A program made the position numbers and the translations under genes. Under the pieces are notes generated by a model, which did no database searches, was not told where the DNA came from, and was given only the letters and a program-made list of their open reading frames with translations. A stretch of DNA of 64,000 nt from Pseudoips prasinana (taxonomy: Eukaryota; Arthropoda; Insecta; Lepidoptera; Nolidae): contig OX621253.1 in the NCBI GenBank assembly GCA_951640165.1, positions 12,356,001 to 12,420,000 on the forward strand, in the 5' to 3' direction. Positions 20,581-30,439 of the stretch are shown one piece after another. Each line of letters begins with the position of its first letter. Within the stretch, counting starts at the first letter, position 1.

Positions 20581-20905
20581 CTGAGAAGGAAGATTGTAGT
20601 ATATAATCCTACTTCTTACTATCCCGCGAGTGTTGAAGAACGAGCTATGATCGGTACTGTACATGTATGGGTTGGACGACAACCTTGTTCAAGCACTGAA
20701 ATCTCTTTATAGGGATTCCAGAGCTTGCGAGTTGCGTGAGGATTAACGGGTCAGTAGTACAGTTTGTGCTTTGGCATCCAAAAGGGTGTTAGACAGGGAT
20801 GTGTAGCGTCACCGTGGTCTTTCAATCTTTTAAACCATGAATAGATTAAATAACCTATTCATGAATAGTTGTTTAAAAGATTTGACAGAAAGTGAATGAG
20901 GTGTA

Positions 20906-22382
20906 TTTTTTTTTATTTATTTATTTAGGCTCACCAACAATTGCTTACACTCAATATATTACAAATTGCGTCAGACTATAACTAAAGCTAAGTGTAGCAA
21001 TCTCTTATGGGTAAGCACGGCATGCATCTTTTATATTAGAATAAGTGTGCCTTATGCTAAAAATTACATTTGATTATCATATAATATTAATTAAATTTAT
21101 TTGTAGGATAACTTATTTATATAATATATTAGAATTACAAAATTAACGAATGATACAATACTAAACAAAAATTATAATAAAACAATACATAACAAAACAA
21201 AAGCTTTTATGCAAAGGTGGATACTATTTTGTGGAACTTGGTAAGTGAGTCAAAGTGCACGTCCACCAGATCGCTGTAACCATTTATTAGTTTACAAAGT
21301 CGGGGGACTATGGAGTTAGCGCCTAGCTTCGTTCTGCGGAGGGGGGGCGTGCAAGGGAGTAATGGCAGCACGAGGGTATCTAGCTGGAACTCTATACCGA
21401 AACATACCGAGTAGATTAGGACAGTCTATTTTACACCGGAGAACTTTGAATGAGAAGATGGAGTCTATAATACTTCTGCGTTTCTCCAATGACACCATTC
21501 TGAAATGCGATAATCTTCCTTCATATGACCGTATCTTTTTACATATTCTAGAAGAAAACGCAAGATGCCAAAGGAATCTTTTTTGTATTCTTTCCAGCCT
21601 TAAATTGTGTATAGCATAATGAGGTCTCCAAACGACACTGCAGTACTCCAAAATGCTACGAACAATACAGTTATAAATTAAGATCTTAGTACGGCTGCGT
21701 TTGAAGCCAACAACATTTCTAATAACAAATCCCATCAGTTTTGAGGCCCTTTTTATAATATGCTCAACGTGAGGGACAAATGTTAGTGCACTATCATAAA
21801 TAACTCCCAAATCTCTAATTTGATTCACCTCTTGAACGACATCAGGCCCTATATGGAATTTTGATGTTATGATATGTGTTTTCCTGGTGTATTACACATG
21901 AAAGCATTTTGTTACATTTAAGGCCATATCATTATCGTGGCACCACTGGACCAGTGAATCAACATCTCTCTGTAGTAAATCAGTATCGTCATTTGTTTCA
22001 ATAACTCTACAGAATTTTAAATCGTCTGCATACATGTAACATTCAGAGAATTGAAAGCAATGAGGAATATCATTAGCGAAGATATTGAAAAGAATCGGTC
22101 CAATATGAGAACCTTGTGGTACGCCTCTTGAGGTTTTGTAGGTTCCAGATTGAAATCCGTTAAGTGCAACGAAGAAAAGACGATTTTGTAAGTAGGATTT
22201 CAACCAGTTATACAGGTTGCCCGTGATTCCGTATGCAATTAGCTTGTATAATAGAATATGGTGGGGAACGCGATCAAACGCTTTACTGAAATCTGTGTAG
22301 ATAACGTCTACTTGCTTGCCGCTGTCAATAGCACCTGTTAAAGTTTCCGTGAAGGTGACAAGGTTTGTGCAAGTAGACCTTT
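20906..22382 (-). mobile_element. CR1/Jockey-like LINE, 5'-truncated, nested
   Basis: The A-rich tail is at the left (T-run from 20906) and the truncated 5' end at 22382. Coding remnants on the minus strand cover the second half of the reverse transcriptase. The nested position within another LINE shows that it is the younger insertion. The 3' UTR at 20910-21310 is AT-rich. Confidence 0.85.
21316..22320 (-). pseudogene. Reverse transcriptase fragment of nested LINE
   Basis: Minus-strand frames show SKAFDRVPHHILLYKLIA near 22300, SYLQNRLFFVALNG, SRGVPQGSHIGPILFNIFAN, the catalytic YADDLKF near 22035, and the C-terminal half with VNQIRDLGVIYDSALTFVPH and FRYRVPARYPRAA. A frame change near 21890 separates the two open parts. 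The endonuclease and the first palm motifs are missing through 5' truncation. Confidence 0.88.
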
Positions 22383-22391
22383 GGTGTAAGT

Positions 22392-23230
22392 ATGAATGAG
22401 TTACTCATCAAATGTTTGCTTTACGCTGATGATCAAGTTCTACTTGCATCATCAGCGGACGAGTTGCAGGTGATGTTAACAAATATGCATGAACCTTTTG
22501 AAAGGAAAGGGACAAAAATGAATGTTGGTATGACGAAAGTAATGGTATTTGAGAGGGATGAATACACGACAGCATATGATATTGTGATTGGAGGAGAGAA
22601 TGTGGAACAGGTGAAAGAGTTTGTATATTTGGGAACTTTGTTTACGAGAGATGGGAAATATGAAAAGGATATTGTTAGATGAGTAAATGCGGGGAACAGA
22701 GTGAATGGGGCACTACGCGCCTTTATGAGTAGCCGGCAACTCTCAAAGAAGGCTCGACTGGCCGTGCACGATGGAGTGTTAGTGCCAACTTTAATCTATG
22801 GAAGTGAAAGTTGGGTATGGCAGAAAAAGAATGAAAGTAAAATAAATACAGTGGAAATGAGAGCTCTTAGAAGTATGTGGTGTGACTTTGAGAAACAGAA
22901 ATCGAAATACTGATGTAAGGGAGCGTTGTGGTGTGAAAGAGGATGTAGTCACAAAGATTGAAAGAGGTATGCTGAGATGTTTTAACCATTTAGAAAGGAT
23001 GAATGAAAGAAGATTGACAAAAGAAGTATACTTGGCCTGTGTGAATGGTACAACCGGAAGGGGAAGACCTCGTAGAACATTCTCTGATATTAAATCGGAG
23101 ACGTTCTCAAGAAAGGTCAGGTCAGAAGTACTCTAAACCGGGGAGCATGTATGAAGAATATAATGTCATTAAACGAAGCGGAAGAGGTGTGCAAGGATCT
23201 TGACAAATGGAAGTCCGTTGTCTCTGCTTG
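22392..23230 (+). pseudogene. Reverse transcriptase C-terminal part, RTE-like
   Basis: Frames from 22392 carry CLLYADDQVLLASSADELQ, then [56 protein letters not shown] and [10 protein letters not shown] stop near 22680 and frame shifts near 22890 and 23090 break it. A better-kept copy of this part is at 39385-39936. Confidence 0.85.
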
Positions 23231-23399
23231 CCCCTCTGGGAAACAGGCGTGAGTCTATGTATGTATGTTCTTACTATCCAACTAATATTAGGCTAGCTAT
23301 TTAATTATGTCAGTAGCATGTTGTTTTTTTGGTTAAATTTGGTATTTTATTAAGCGAAAAATATAATTATCTATGCACTTCCGCCATTTTATACGAGTA

Positions 23400-23525
23400 A
23401 TAATAAAATAAAATAAAATACACTTTATTGTACACAAAAATAAAAGAACATTTAACAATGAAACATTAGTTGAAATGTACAATGGGCGGTCTTATCGCAT
23501 AAAGCGATTTCTTCCAGACAAACTT
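23400..23525 (-). repeat. LINE/SINE 3' tail fragment
   Basis: Minus strand: GGAAGAAATCGCTTTATGCG, ATAAGACCGCCCATTGTAC, and an A-rich end at about 23400. The same tail theme occurs at 15130-15240, 50640-50812 and 59165-59235. Confidence 0.6.
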
Positions 23526-23536
23526 AATAATAATAA

Positions 23537-23790
23537 TAACGGCGACGGTCACCGTAGCCTAGTTGGTAGTGGTCCTGCCTTCGAAGCTGGTGGTCCTGGG
23601 TTCGAATCCCGGTAAGTGCAACTATTTGTGTGATGAGCACGAATATTTGTTTCTGAGTCATGGATGTTTTCTCTGTATTTAAGTATTTATCTATCTATCT
23701 AAGTATGTATATCGTCGCCTGGTACCCATAGTACAAGCTTTGGGGCTAGGATGATCTGTGTGACATTGTCCCTATATATAAATAATAAAA
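23537..23790 (+). mobile_element. tRNA-derived SINE family D
   Basis: Its head has box A-like GTAGCCTAGTTGGTAGTGG and box B GGGTTCGAATCCCGG, then GCAACTATTTGTGTGATGAG, and the end GTGACATTGTCCCTATATAT. It lies in the first recovered SPH intron. Confidence 0.8.
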
Positions 23791-24472
23791 ATGTTTATTT
23801 CTCCTCACAAAAAGATTTTACATTAATAGGTACATTACATTCATGTTACGTTTTTATATTAATCTGAATTTGTGAGGAGCTGGTGTCTGATGTAGGTTAA
23901 TCCTGTATTACAGATCACCAGGCCCTCACCCCTAGGTTCTAGGATTATGGGTTAACTATTCAAATTAGGTGTACCATGTTGAGCAAAATACATAAAAATT
24001 TAAAAATTAATACATATTTCATTGATTTAAGAGCGCGAACCACTAAAATATTTGGAAGTGGTTTGTGGAATTATTATTACACTGTTAGAGATGACGTACA
24101 CATACATATGTGAGTAAATAAACAAAAAGATATCATACAAGCTATTATTTTAATATTTCGCGACGTTTTGGTCGTAATATCAAATGAATCCATAGATCTG
24201 CCAAACGACAAATATGAGTTGACACTATGGCGGATAATATCGTTTGTTTACTTACATATAACTTCAGTACTTAGGATTGGTGTTGTTTGACGTGAAAAAA
24301 AGGATTAAAATATTAGATTAAATTTGTTGTTTTAACAATACAAATTCATTAATATTTCAGAAAATATTTAAACTGAGGTCTTTATATCTTACAAAAATTA
24401 TGGTTGGCTTAATTTTTTATTTTTAATGTTTACTGTCTGATTGCCGTCGACTTTATGTATTTGAAAAAAGTT
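23790..24472. other. Intronic sequence without recognised feature
   Basis: This is AT-rich DNA between SINE family D and the first recovered SPH exon. I see no repeat shared with the rest of the window and no further exon with good splice sites. Confidence 0.4.
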
Positions 24473-24479
24473 TACTCAC

Positions 24480-24538
24480 AACATATGGTTTATCTTCTGC
24501 TACGAATCTTCCATCCAATCTCCGATGACATGAAGCAA
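24480..24538 (-). CDS. Serine protease homolog, first recovered exon
   Basis: The acceptor ATTCACTTTTAG precedes 24538 and the donor GTGAGT follows 24480. The 59 bases give two completing bases plus 19 codons: ASCHRRLDGRFVAEDKPYV. This covers the end of the propeptide and the start of the protease-like domain. GR-FVAE stands where active enzymes have R-IVGG, and DKPYV-VYLL continues into the exon at 20367-20580. The phase (1 at start, 0 at end) fits. An upstream exon with the start codon and signal peptide must exist. I could not find it, and the mariner at 25801 lies upstream. Confidence 0.8.
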
Positions 24539-24539
24539 C

Positions 24540-25254
24540 TAAAAGTGAATATAAAATTGAATTAATACTTAAGTTACGATCAATCCAATTAAAGGACGAA
24601 GGATATTGTGGAGCTATTGTGTCTGTAATAATATTTGCCGTATTTTAATAAAATTCATCTATATTTACTTAAGAAGGTCATGTTAGTTACACCACTTATA
24701 ACTTAAGAATGAGTGGAGCTATTTAAATGATTTTTGTGTTTTTGGATAATGTCTTAGTCAGGAGGAGATTATAGTATAATAAAATAAGAAATAAAATATA
24801 GTAATGTAATATATTATTTTATTACTAAATATATATTTATTATTTCTTTTAAATAAACGTATTTTAATAACACTAATTGACCTTAGTTATGATTCAATTG
24901 TAGTGACAGTGGCGTTTAAAACTATCGTATAATCCACTACGCGGCGCTTTACTTTGCCGGTTACGTCAATATAAATGACATTGACATTTGTGAAATATTG
25001 GGAAAACAACAACATATTTAACAGTTTTTTTCTTGTTTATATTGACTTGACCAGACATTTACAGATGGCATTGATATTGACGTAGCGAAATAATAGAATA
25101 TCAGTCGATTCGGATGATAAAGTAATATATTTAGATGTAAACTAATGACGACGACTTGCTGTACAAATAAAATTCTAATGAGTGTATGTTACGCCGAGTT
25201 TAAGACCCATGTTTCTTCTTATAAAACTGTTGAAATAAGAAAATACTTCAGCCA
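24540..25254. other. AT-rich intron or 5' flank of the SPH gene
   Basis: No open frame, repeat or exon is recognisable. The missing signal-peptide exon could lie here or further right. I see no ATG-led hydrophobic stretch with a good phase-1 donor. Confidence 0.35.
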
Positions 25255-25690
25255 CTCACACTCACAATAGGGGTGGTAGGATTCGGAAAACCTCGGACAG
25301 CCTCATAAACCACGGGGCCTCGCGCCGCGTTAATATTAAGCACGTAATTATAGACAATTCTTGCAGTATAAAACCACATGGTTCAACAATCCCTTCGTTT
25401 GATGTTGCTTGTGAAAGGAACTCTTTCATTCAATAATATTACACGAACTCAGTTTGACGCCACGCACAGCCGGAAACTGGGACCTCGCAAAAGTCCGGAA
25501 TAACCTTCTTCGTCACTTGGCAAACGCAACCGCAGTTCTTTTATAGTTCTTATGTCTCGTAATTGCTAACATGGCGTCTCCTCATCATGTGCAGTGGCAG
25601 GTTATGCAAAATCAGGTTTCAGAAGAGACTGCAGAATCAGAAGAGGCCTCGACTGACACGCTACAAATAGGATATTGAGGACCTATATTA
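25255..25690 (+). mobile_element. Possible LTR retrotransposon 5' fragment
   Basis: The features resemble an LTR and leader. A TATA-like AGTATAAAACC lies near 25368, followed ~70 bp later by CATTCAATAATATTACACG, then a possible decayed primer-binding site (TTTGACGCCACGCAC). A short frame starts at ATG 25571 (MASPHHVQWQ) and is stopped at 25677. No second LTR is seen, so this is tentative. Confidence 0.3.
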
Positions 25691-25800
25691 TGAACTCATT
25701 TCAGACTTTAAATAAAACACTTACAGTTTCCACTTATTAATATTATAACAATTTGGTATATAACTTTATATAGCAACATTTTTCGAGTATCCATATATTA

Positions 25801-27082
25801 GGTCTTTACCTATGAAATTGCCGTTCTGCAGTACTGGCCATTTCAAATCAAAATAATTTTTGTTTGGCTAAGAATTCTAATTTCAAATTAATTTTATTTT
25901 AAAAACATGGATTCTTTTTTCCAAAAGTAGTCATTTCTTTATTGATTAGTGTTACATTTTCATCACATTTCAATCTTTTTCGTCATCATGGATACGTAAA
26001 AAATTCGAGTAATTATGGAATATGAGTACCGTCGTGGCAGCAACGCGGCACAAGCGGCACGCAACATCAACGACGTTTACGGAGCTAACACTACAAACCA
26101 ACGCACCACCTGTTATTGGTTTGCTCGCTTCCGTTCTGGAAATTTCGACCTGAAAAATGAACCTCGCGGTCGTCCGAAGACTTTGGTCGACAATGACGAA
26201 TTAAAGGCGGTTGTGGAAGCTGATGATACACAATCTACGGCTGAATTAGCAGCAGCTTTCGACGTTAGCGTCAAAACAATATTGGTCCATTTGCGTCAAA
26301 TTGGCAAGGTAAAAAAGCTTGACAAATGGGTGCCCCACGAACTCAATGATCGCCAGCGCGAAGTACGCGTCGAGACGTGCCTTGCACTGCTCAACAGACA
26401 CACAAATGAAGGAATTTTGAACCGCATTGTTACCTGCGATGAAAAATGGATTCTGTTTGATAACCGCAAGCGCTCAGCAAGTTGGTTGGATCCTGGTTCA
26501 GCACCTAAACAATGCCCTAAACGAAAACTTACCCCTAGAAAAGTGATGGTCACTGTTTGGTGGTCTAGCGCCGGTGTGATTCATCACAGCTTCTTACCAA
26601 ACGGGGTGAGCATTACTGCAGATGTGTACTGTGAAGAACTGAGCACAATGATGGAGAAGCTGGCGCATCTCCAACCAGCATTGGTCAATCGCTCGTCTCC
26701 GCTGCTCCTGCACGACAACGCGCGACCTCATACTGCACAGCAGACGGTCTCCAAGTTGCAAGAACTGGGGTTGGAAGCTCTCCGTCATCCGCCCTACTCA
26801 CCAGACCTTGCGCCTACAGACTACTACTTTTTCCAGAATTTGGATAACTTCTTGGCGGGAAAAAAATTCAATACCCGAGAGGCAGTACAAAATGCCTTTG
26901 AAGAATTTGTTGCCTCCCGTCCAGCTGATTTCTTTAAGAAGGGCATCAATAAACTGCCACTGCGATGGCAAAGATGCATTGATTGCATGGGTGATTACTT
27001 CGATTAATACAAATAAAAAAATTCATGAAAAAAATTCGTTTAAATTTTTTCATACAAAACGGCAATTTCATAGGTAAAGACC
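25801..27082 (+). mobile_element. Mariner element, full length with both TIRs
   Basis: The 1282-bp element has 25-bp perfect inverted ends (start GGTCTTTACCTATGAAATTG) and TA on both sides (25799-25800 and 27083-27084), the mariner target duplication. A single transposase frame fills it. Structure and length are those of a standard mariner, and decay is slight, so this is a relatively young copy. It lies upstream of the first recovered SPH exon. Confidence 0.95.
26015..27007 (+). CDS. Mariner transposase (DD34D), early stop upstream
   Basis: The transposase cuts the element at its inverted ends and pastes it into TA sites. The open frame has 330 codons. An N-terminal helix-turn-helix region (GSNAAQAARNINDVYG) is followed by GRPKTLVDNDELKAVVE, the mariner WVPHEL signature, and the three catalytic aspartates in TCDEKWI, LHDNARPHT and YSPDLAPTDYYFF. 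Exactly 34 residues lie between the last two, giving DD34D. The family start is probably the ATG at 25988 (MDT), but codon 4 is TAA at 25997-25999. Translation could only restart at 26015, losing nine residues before the DNA-binding region. Activity is therefore doubtful but not excluded. Confidence 0.93.
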   Translation: MEYEYRRGSNAAQAARNINDVYGANTTNQRTTCYWFARFRSGNFDLKNEPRGRPKTLVDNDELKAVVEADDTQSTAELAAAFDVSVKTILVHLRQIGKVKKLDKWVPHELNDRQREVRVETCLALLNRHTNEGILNRIVTCDEKWILFDNRKRSASWLDPGSAPKQCPKRKLTPRKVMVTVWWSSAGVIHHSFLPNGVSITADVYCEELSTMMEKLAHLQPALVNRSSPLLLHDNARPHTAQQTVSKLQELGLEALRHPPYSPDLAPTDYYFFQNLDNFLAGKKFNTREAVQNAFEEFVASRPADFFKKGINKLPLRWQRCIDCMGDYFD

Positions 27083-27221
27083 TATTATATTATATTGGTA
27101 GGGTGTATAACAGCATCTAATCCTATTCTGAATTACAAGTAATAAACTTTCCAATAATAACAAGACTAGTAATCAGGAATGACTTACTTGGGTCTATCAG
27201 TATTTCATTGAATTACTAGTA

Positions 27222-27356
27222 CAGACGCCAGCACATCCAGCTACCACAATCTGTCAAATTTCTTTTATAGATTCTGAACTTTATCACATAAGCATAAGGT
27301 TCACTTTCAATTGGGGAAATTTGACAGATTGGGGTAGCTTGATGTGCTGGCGTCTG
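27222..27356. mobile_element. 135-bp palindromic MITE, TA flanks (copy 1)
   Basis: The inverted arms start CAGACGCCAGCACATC and include AGCTACCC and ATCTGTCAAATTT, almost meeting in the middle (CATAAGCATAAGGTTC). TA lies on both sides, as in Tc1/mariner-type MITEs. Other full copies are at 30006, 40455, 49645 and 51800. A single arm is at 8148. Confidence 0.9.
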
Positions 27357-27599
27357 TACCTATCAAGATAAAGTTAATTGATTTTATTTCATTTTATTAC
27401 TTATTATCGTGGAAAATTATTACTGGAAATAAGAAACGACTTTAGAATGGATAACATTTGCATTGTGCATATTTTTTATAATATAACCCGTTCTTTTTAT
27501 CACGTTTTAATTATTGCTTCTTTATAAAAAGTTGACTGCATTACTATAATTTATATTTATTTGATGATACCGGAAATCAGTGTGTACAAATTCGTATCG

Positions 27600-27795
27600 A
27601 TACAATAGCCCACTCCCATCTTCAATCTGACAAGGAATCCGCGTTGAGGTCGAGGTCGAGGTTCGAACCCCACAGAGGTGACACTCTCGCGCAAGTTGCT
27701 TAGATGTTGGTTGGCTTGAGCCTCTGCTCGCCTCTAATGTCCGGTGAAGCAGTGAAAGTGTCCTAAGCTCATAAAACATCAATAAAAAAAGTGGA
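27600..27795 (+). mobile_element. Jockey-type LINE 3' UTR fragment
   Basis: It shares GAGGTTCGAACCCCACAG, GTTAGA-like spacing and TGTCCGGTGAAGCAGTGAAA with the 3' UTR of the LINE at 3420-6220, and ends in an A-rich tail near 27785. It is a severely 5'-truncated copy. Confidence 0.7.
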
Positions 27796-27974
27796 TTTGT
27801 GGATTCAAACAACAGTTTTATTATGAATGAAATTATAACACTTGAATATAATATACTTAATTAAAACTAAATATAAATAGAATTTAACCGAAAAAATTAA
27901 TTGTATTAAACGTAATTTTTAACCATTCCATTCGGAGTCTTGATAAATTGTGACATGTATTCATGGACATGAAA

Positions 27975-28047
27975 ATCAAAAAATAAAAAAGAAATGTTTG
28001 TTGAAGATTGTTAGATCGTCATCAAACATTTCTTTTTAAATTTTCGT
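27975..28047. repeat. Hairpin with ~16-bp stem
   Basis: AAAAAAGAAATGTTTG at the left faces CAAACATTTCTTTTT at the right around a ~35-base loop. It is probably a small foldback remnant. Confidence 0.5.
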
Positions 28048-28254
28048 TTCTTTAGAACAAATAAGTTTTATTAATTTTGGGAACCAGTCAAATATGTTTG
28101 TATAATTGGTATAAATTAGTCTCATTATTCGCGGAAGAATGTTTAATTATCAAGTAAATGAGGGGACTGATAAATTAATCGGTCAACCTTCTACGCAGTG
28201 ACTGCATGCCTAGGATCGTTTACGAACTAGAAAGGGTGCCCGAAAAATTGTTGT

Positions 28255-28485
28255 TGGAGCACTTTACCTCGTAGGAACGACGGCCGCTGGGGCAGAAAGG
28301 TTCTCAAGTGGCGACCACGAACCGGAAGACGCCGCGTGAGCAGCCTCCTACAAGATGAATCTAAGATCATTTCAGAACCGCGGAAACCACTAGATGCGGA
28401 TAACGTGAGACCCGCAATGGTAAATAATTTTGGGGATGCCTTTGTCCAGCAGTAGACGTCTTCCGGCTGGTATGATGATGATGAT
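28255..28485 (+). mobile_element. RTE LINE 3' fragment
   Basis: It contains CGGCCGCTGGGGCAGAAAGG, ACCACGAACCGGAAGACGCC, CCAGCAGTAGACGTCTTCC and a GATGATGATGAT tail. A second RTE copy has landed directly behind its tail. Confidence 0.85.
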
Positions 28486-28495
28486 AATACTTATT

Positions 28496-28924
28496 GTCGA
28501 AAGTCTTCGACCAGTGTGTGTTGCCAGTGATGACTTACGGAACAGAGACGTGGTCGCTCACCATGGACATTATCAGACGGCCCAAGATCACCCAAAGAGC
28601 AATGCAAAGGGCTATGCTTGGAGCCCCTGCAAGATCGAATCAAAAATGCTGAGATCCGCAGGCGAACCAAAGTAACCACATAGCCCGAAGAATTGCCAAA
28701 CTGAAATGAAGGCCGCTGGGGCAGAAAGATTCTTGACTGGCGACCACGAACCGGAAGACGCAGCTTGGGCAGGCCCCCTACAAGATGGATCGATGATCTT
28801 GTGAGGGTCGCTGGAATTCGCTGAATGCTGATAGCGCAAGACCGGCAATTGTGGAGGTCTTTGGGGGAGGCCTTTGTCCAGCAATGGGCGTTTTTCGGCT
28901 GATATGATGATGATGATAATAAAT
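28496..28924 (+). mobile_element. RTE LINE 3' fragment with 10-bp duplication
   Basis: It starts in the C-terminal reverse-transcriptase part (KVFDQCVLPVMTYGTETW) and ends GATGATGATGATAATAAAT. The duplication AATACTTATT at 28486-28495 and 28925-28934 fixes both borders. Two stops break the frame. Confidence 0.9.
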
Positions 28925-28934
28925 AATACTTATT

Positions 28935-29292
28935 AGTTAGGTCGTGGGTTTGATTCCCAACCAGGACAGATATTTTTCTGTATGAATATGTCTGTTTTTG
29001 TCTGAGTATGGGTGTAATTATCTATATAAGTACGTATTTCCAAAAGAAAAGTACTATATGTAATATATCAGATATCTGGTTTCCTATACTATGGTAACCA
29101 TATAACTGATATATCGATTGTCCGTGTGTGAAAAATGGCACAAGATACTATTATATCTATATAAGTTTGTATTTACAAAAGAAATATAGTATATGTAATA
29201 TATCAGTTATCTGGTTTCCATAGTACCAGCTCTGCTTAGTTTGGGATCGATTGGCCGTGTGTGAATAATATCCCAGGATATTATTATTATTA
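28935..29292 (+). mobile_element. SINE family A with internal duplication
   Basis: It starts near box B (GGTCGTGGGTTTGATTCCCA) and runs to CCCAGGATATTATTATTATT. The stretch TATATAAGT ... ATATCAG ... CTGGTTTCC occurs twice in a row, so a 3' SINE piece has been joined to another copy. Confidence 0.8.
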
Positions 29293-29294
29293 AT

Positions 29295-29585
29295 ACTGAA
29301 GAGTTCCTGACAAGTAGTATGTCAAGCAAATGGCGCTCATTATTTTAGATAAAATGTGAGTGCAGTTCTATTTTGGTACGTCTATGCAGAGCTAGGCCGG
29401 CGACCCGGCAAGCGGCAAACTATGTAGGTCGCAACGCACGTGGCGCCGAGAGGCAAACACGTGCCACAGTCCCTGACACCAAAATAGTTCCTGCGAACTG
29501 CACTTGCTTTAAACTGGCTTGGATAATTCAATTAAAGGAAGTTCCGCTACTAAGACCTATATCTAGAGATACTGCACGTGTAAGG
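29295..29585. other. GC-richer spacer, unknown
   Basis: The composition is higher in GC than its surroundings, and there is one short frame on the plus strand (29373-29591) that I cannot relate to any protein. No matching copy is seen in the window. Confidence 0.3.
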
Positions 29586-29589
29586 CATT

Positions 29590-29720
29590 AGTGGTAGTCG
29601 CCTCGTTCTGCGATTCCCGCACCGGACAACTGTTTGTATGACCCATATAATAGCTGTTTTGAATCTGGGTTTCATTTGTTTTAGTCTTCACCGTCTAATT
29701 ATATCGTCCGGAGTCTATTA
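29590..29720 (+). mobile_element. SINE family C fragment
   Basis: GTAGTCGCCTCGTTC, then CGCACCGGACAACTGTTTG, TGACCCATATAATAGCTG and GTCTAATTATATCGTCC follow the family at 2085-2215. Confidence 0.7.
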
Positions 29721-30005
29721 GTTCACGGTATCAAACTTAAAAATAGTTGTATATTTTGGTCAATGCATTCGGCTTAGTCTAACCTTTTTTAAGTTTAGAT
29801 ACCGTCAATAAAACAGTATTATTATAAGTAAGTACAATATACAAATATTTAAATTTTTGTACGAGTCGGGAAAACAAACACTGCGATGCGCTGTGGCAGG
29901 ATTAATATAAGCAGATATCAACACTATCGCGTTGGGTAGAAAAAAGGTAGTTTGAGTACCGAATGACGACGACCGATATGAACGCTAAAGACCAAGCGGC
30001 TTGTA

Positions 30006-30140
30006 CAGACGCCAGCACATGCAACTACCCCAATATGTCAAATGTATTTTAAATACTTTCAACTTTATCACAAAAGCATAAGGTTCACTTTCAATTGGGG
30101 AAATTTGACAGATTGGGGTAGCTTGATGTGCTGGCGTCTG
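30006..30140. mobile_element. 135-bp palindromic MITE, TA flanks (copy 2)
   Basis: It has the same arms as copy 1 (CAGACGCCAGCACATG ... GATGTGCTGGCGTCTG) and TA at 30004-30005 and 30141-30142. Its left arm has more changes than its right arm. Confidence 0.9.
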
Positions 30141-30439
30141 TACATACAATACATGTCATTAGTAGGTACGTCACCAGTGCACGGGACCTGTGACGTAACC
30201 ATATATCGGCGCAGTTTTACTGTTATCGGTAGTCGATCGGTGCACAAACACCTTAAGTATAATTGTGCTGAGTCTGGGTATGCTTTGTGTCCGTCGATTG
30301 CATGTAGAAAGTTCTCCGCGATTATTTTCCTAGGAATTTTGTTTTAAGAGACCACACTCGTCTTTTTTTTATAAATAAAATACTTATGTAGGTGGAAGGT
30401 CATCAAGTTTATAATTGTCCTCGACTATGCAATCTGTAA

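Larger units (their letters stand above)
20650..23262 (+). mobile_element. RTE-like LINE with a second LINE inside
   Basis: Plus-strand fragments are 20650-20905 (YGLDDNLVQALKSLYRDSRA, and RDV-type remnants of the RQGCVASPWLFN box) and 22383-23262. It is cut by the minus-strand LINE at 20906-22382. The direct repeat GGTGTA at 20900-20905 and 22383-22388 marks the event. Joining across the gap continues the reverse transcriptase up to its YADD box. The 3' end near CTGGGAAACAGGCGTGAGTC is shared with 39361 and 52330. Confidence 0.85.

Noticed and set aside
20581..20682. In-frame extension of the SPH exon to an upstream ATG-like start
   Set aside because: The strong acceptor TTCCTTCTCAG at 20580 joins perfectly with exon 24480-24538, and the extension runs into LINE sequence.
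24640..24700. Candidate SPH signal-peptide exon on the minus strand (MTFL followed by GTAAAT)
   Set aside because: It is too short, with no hydrophobic core and no plausible length for a signal peptide.
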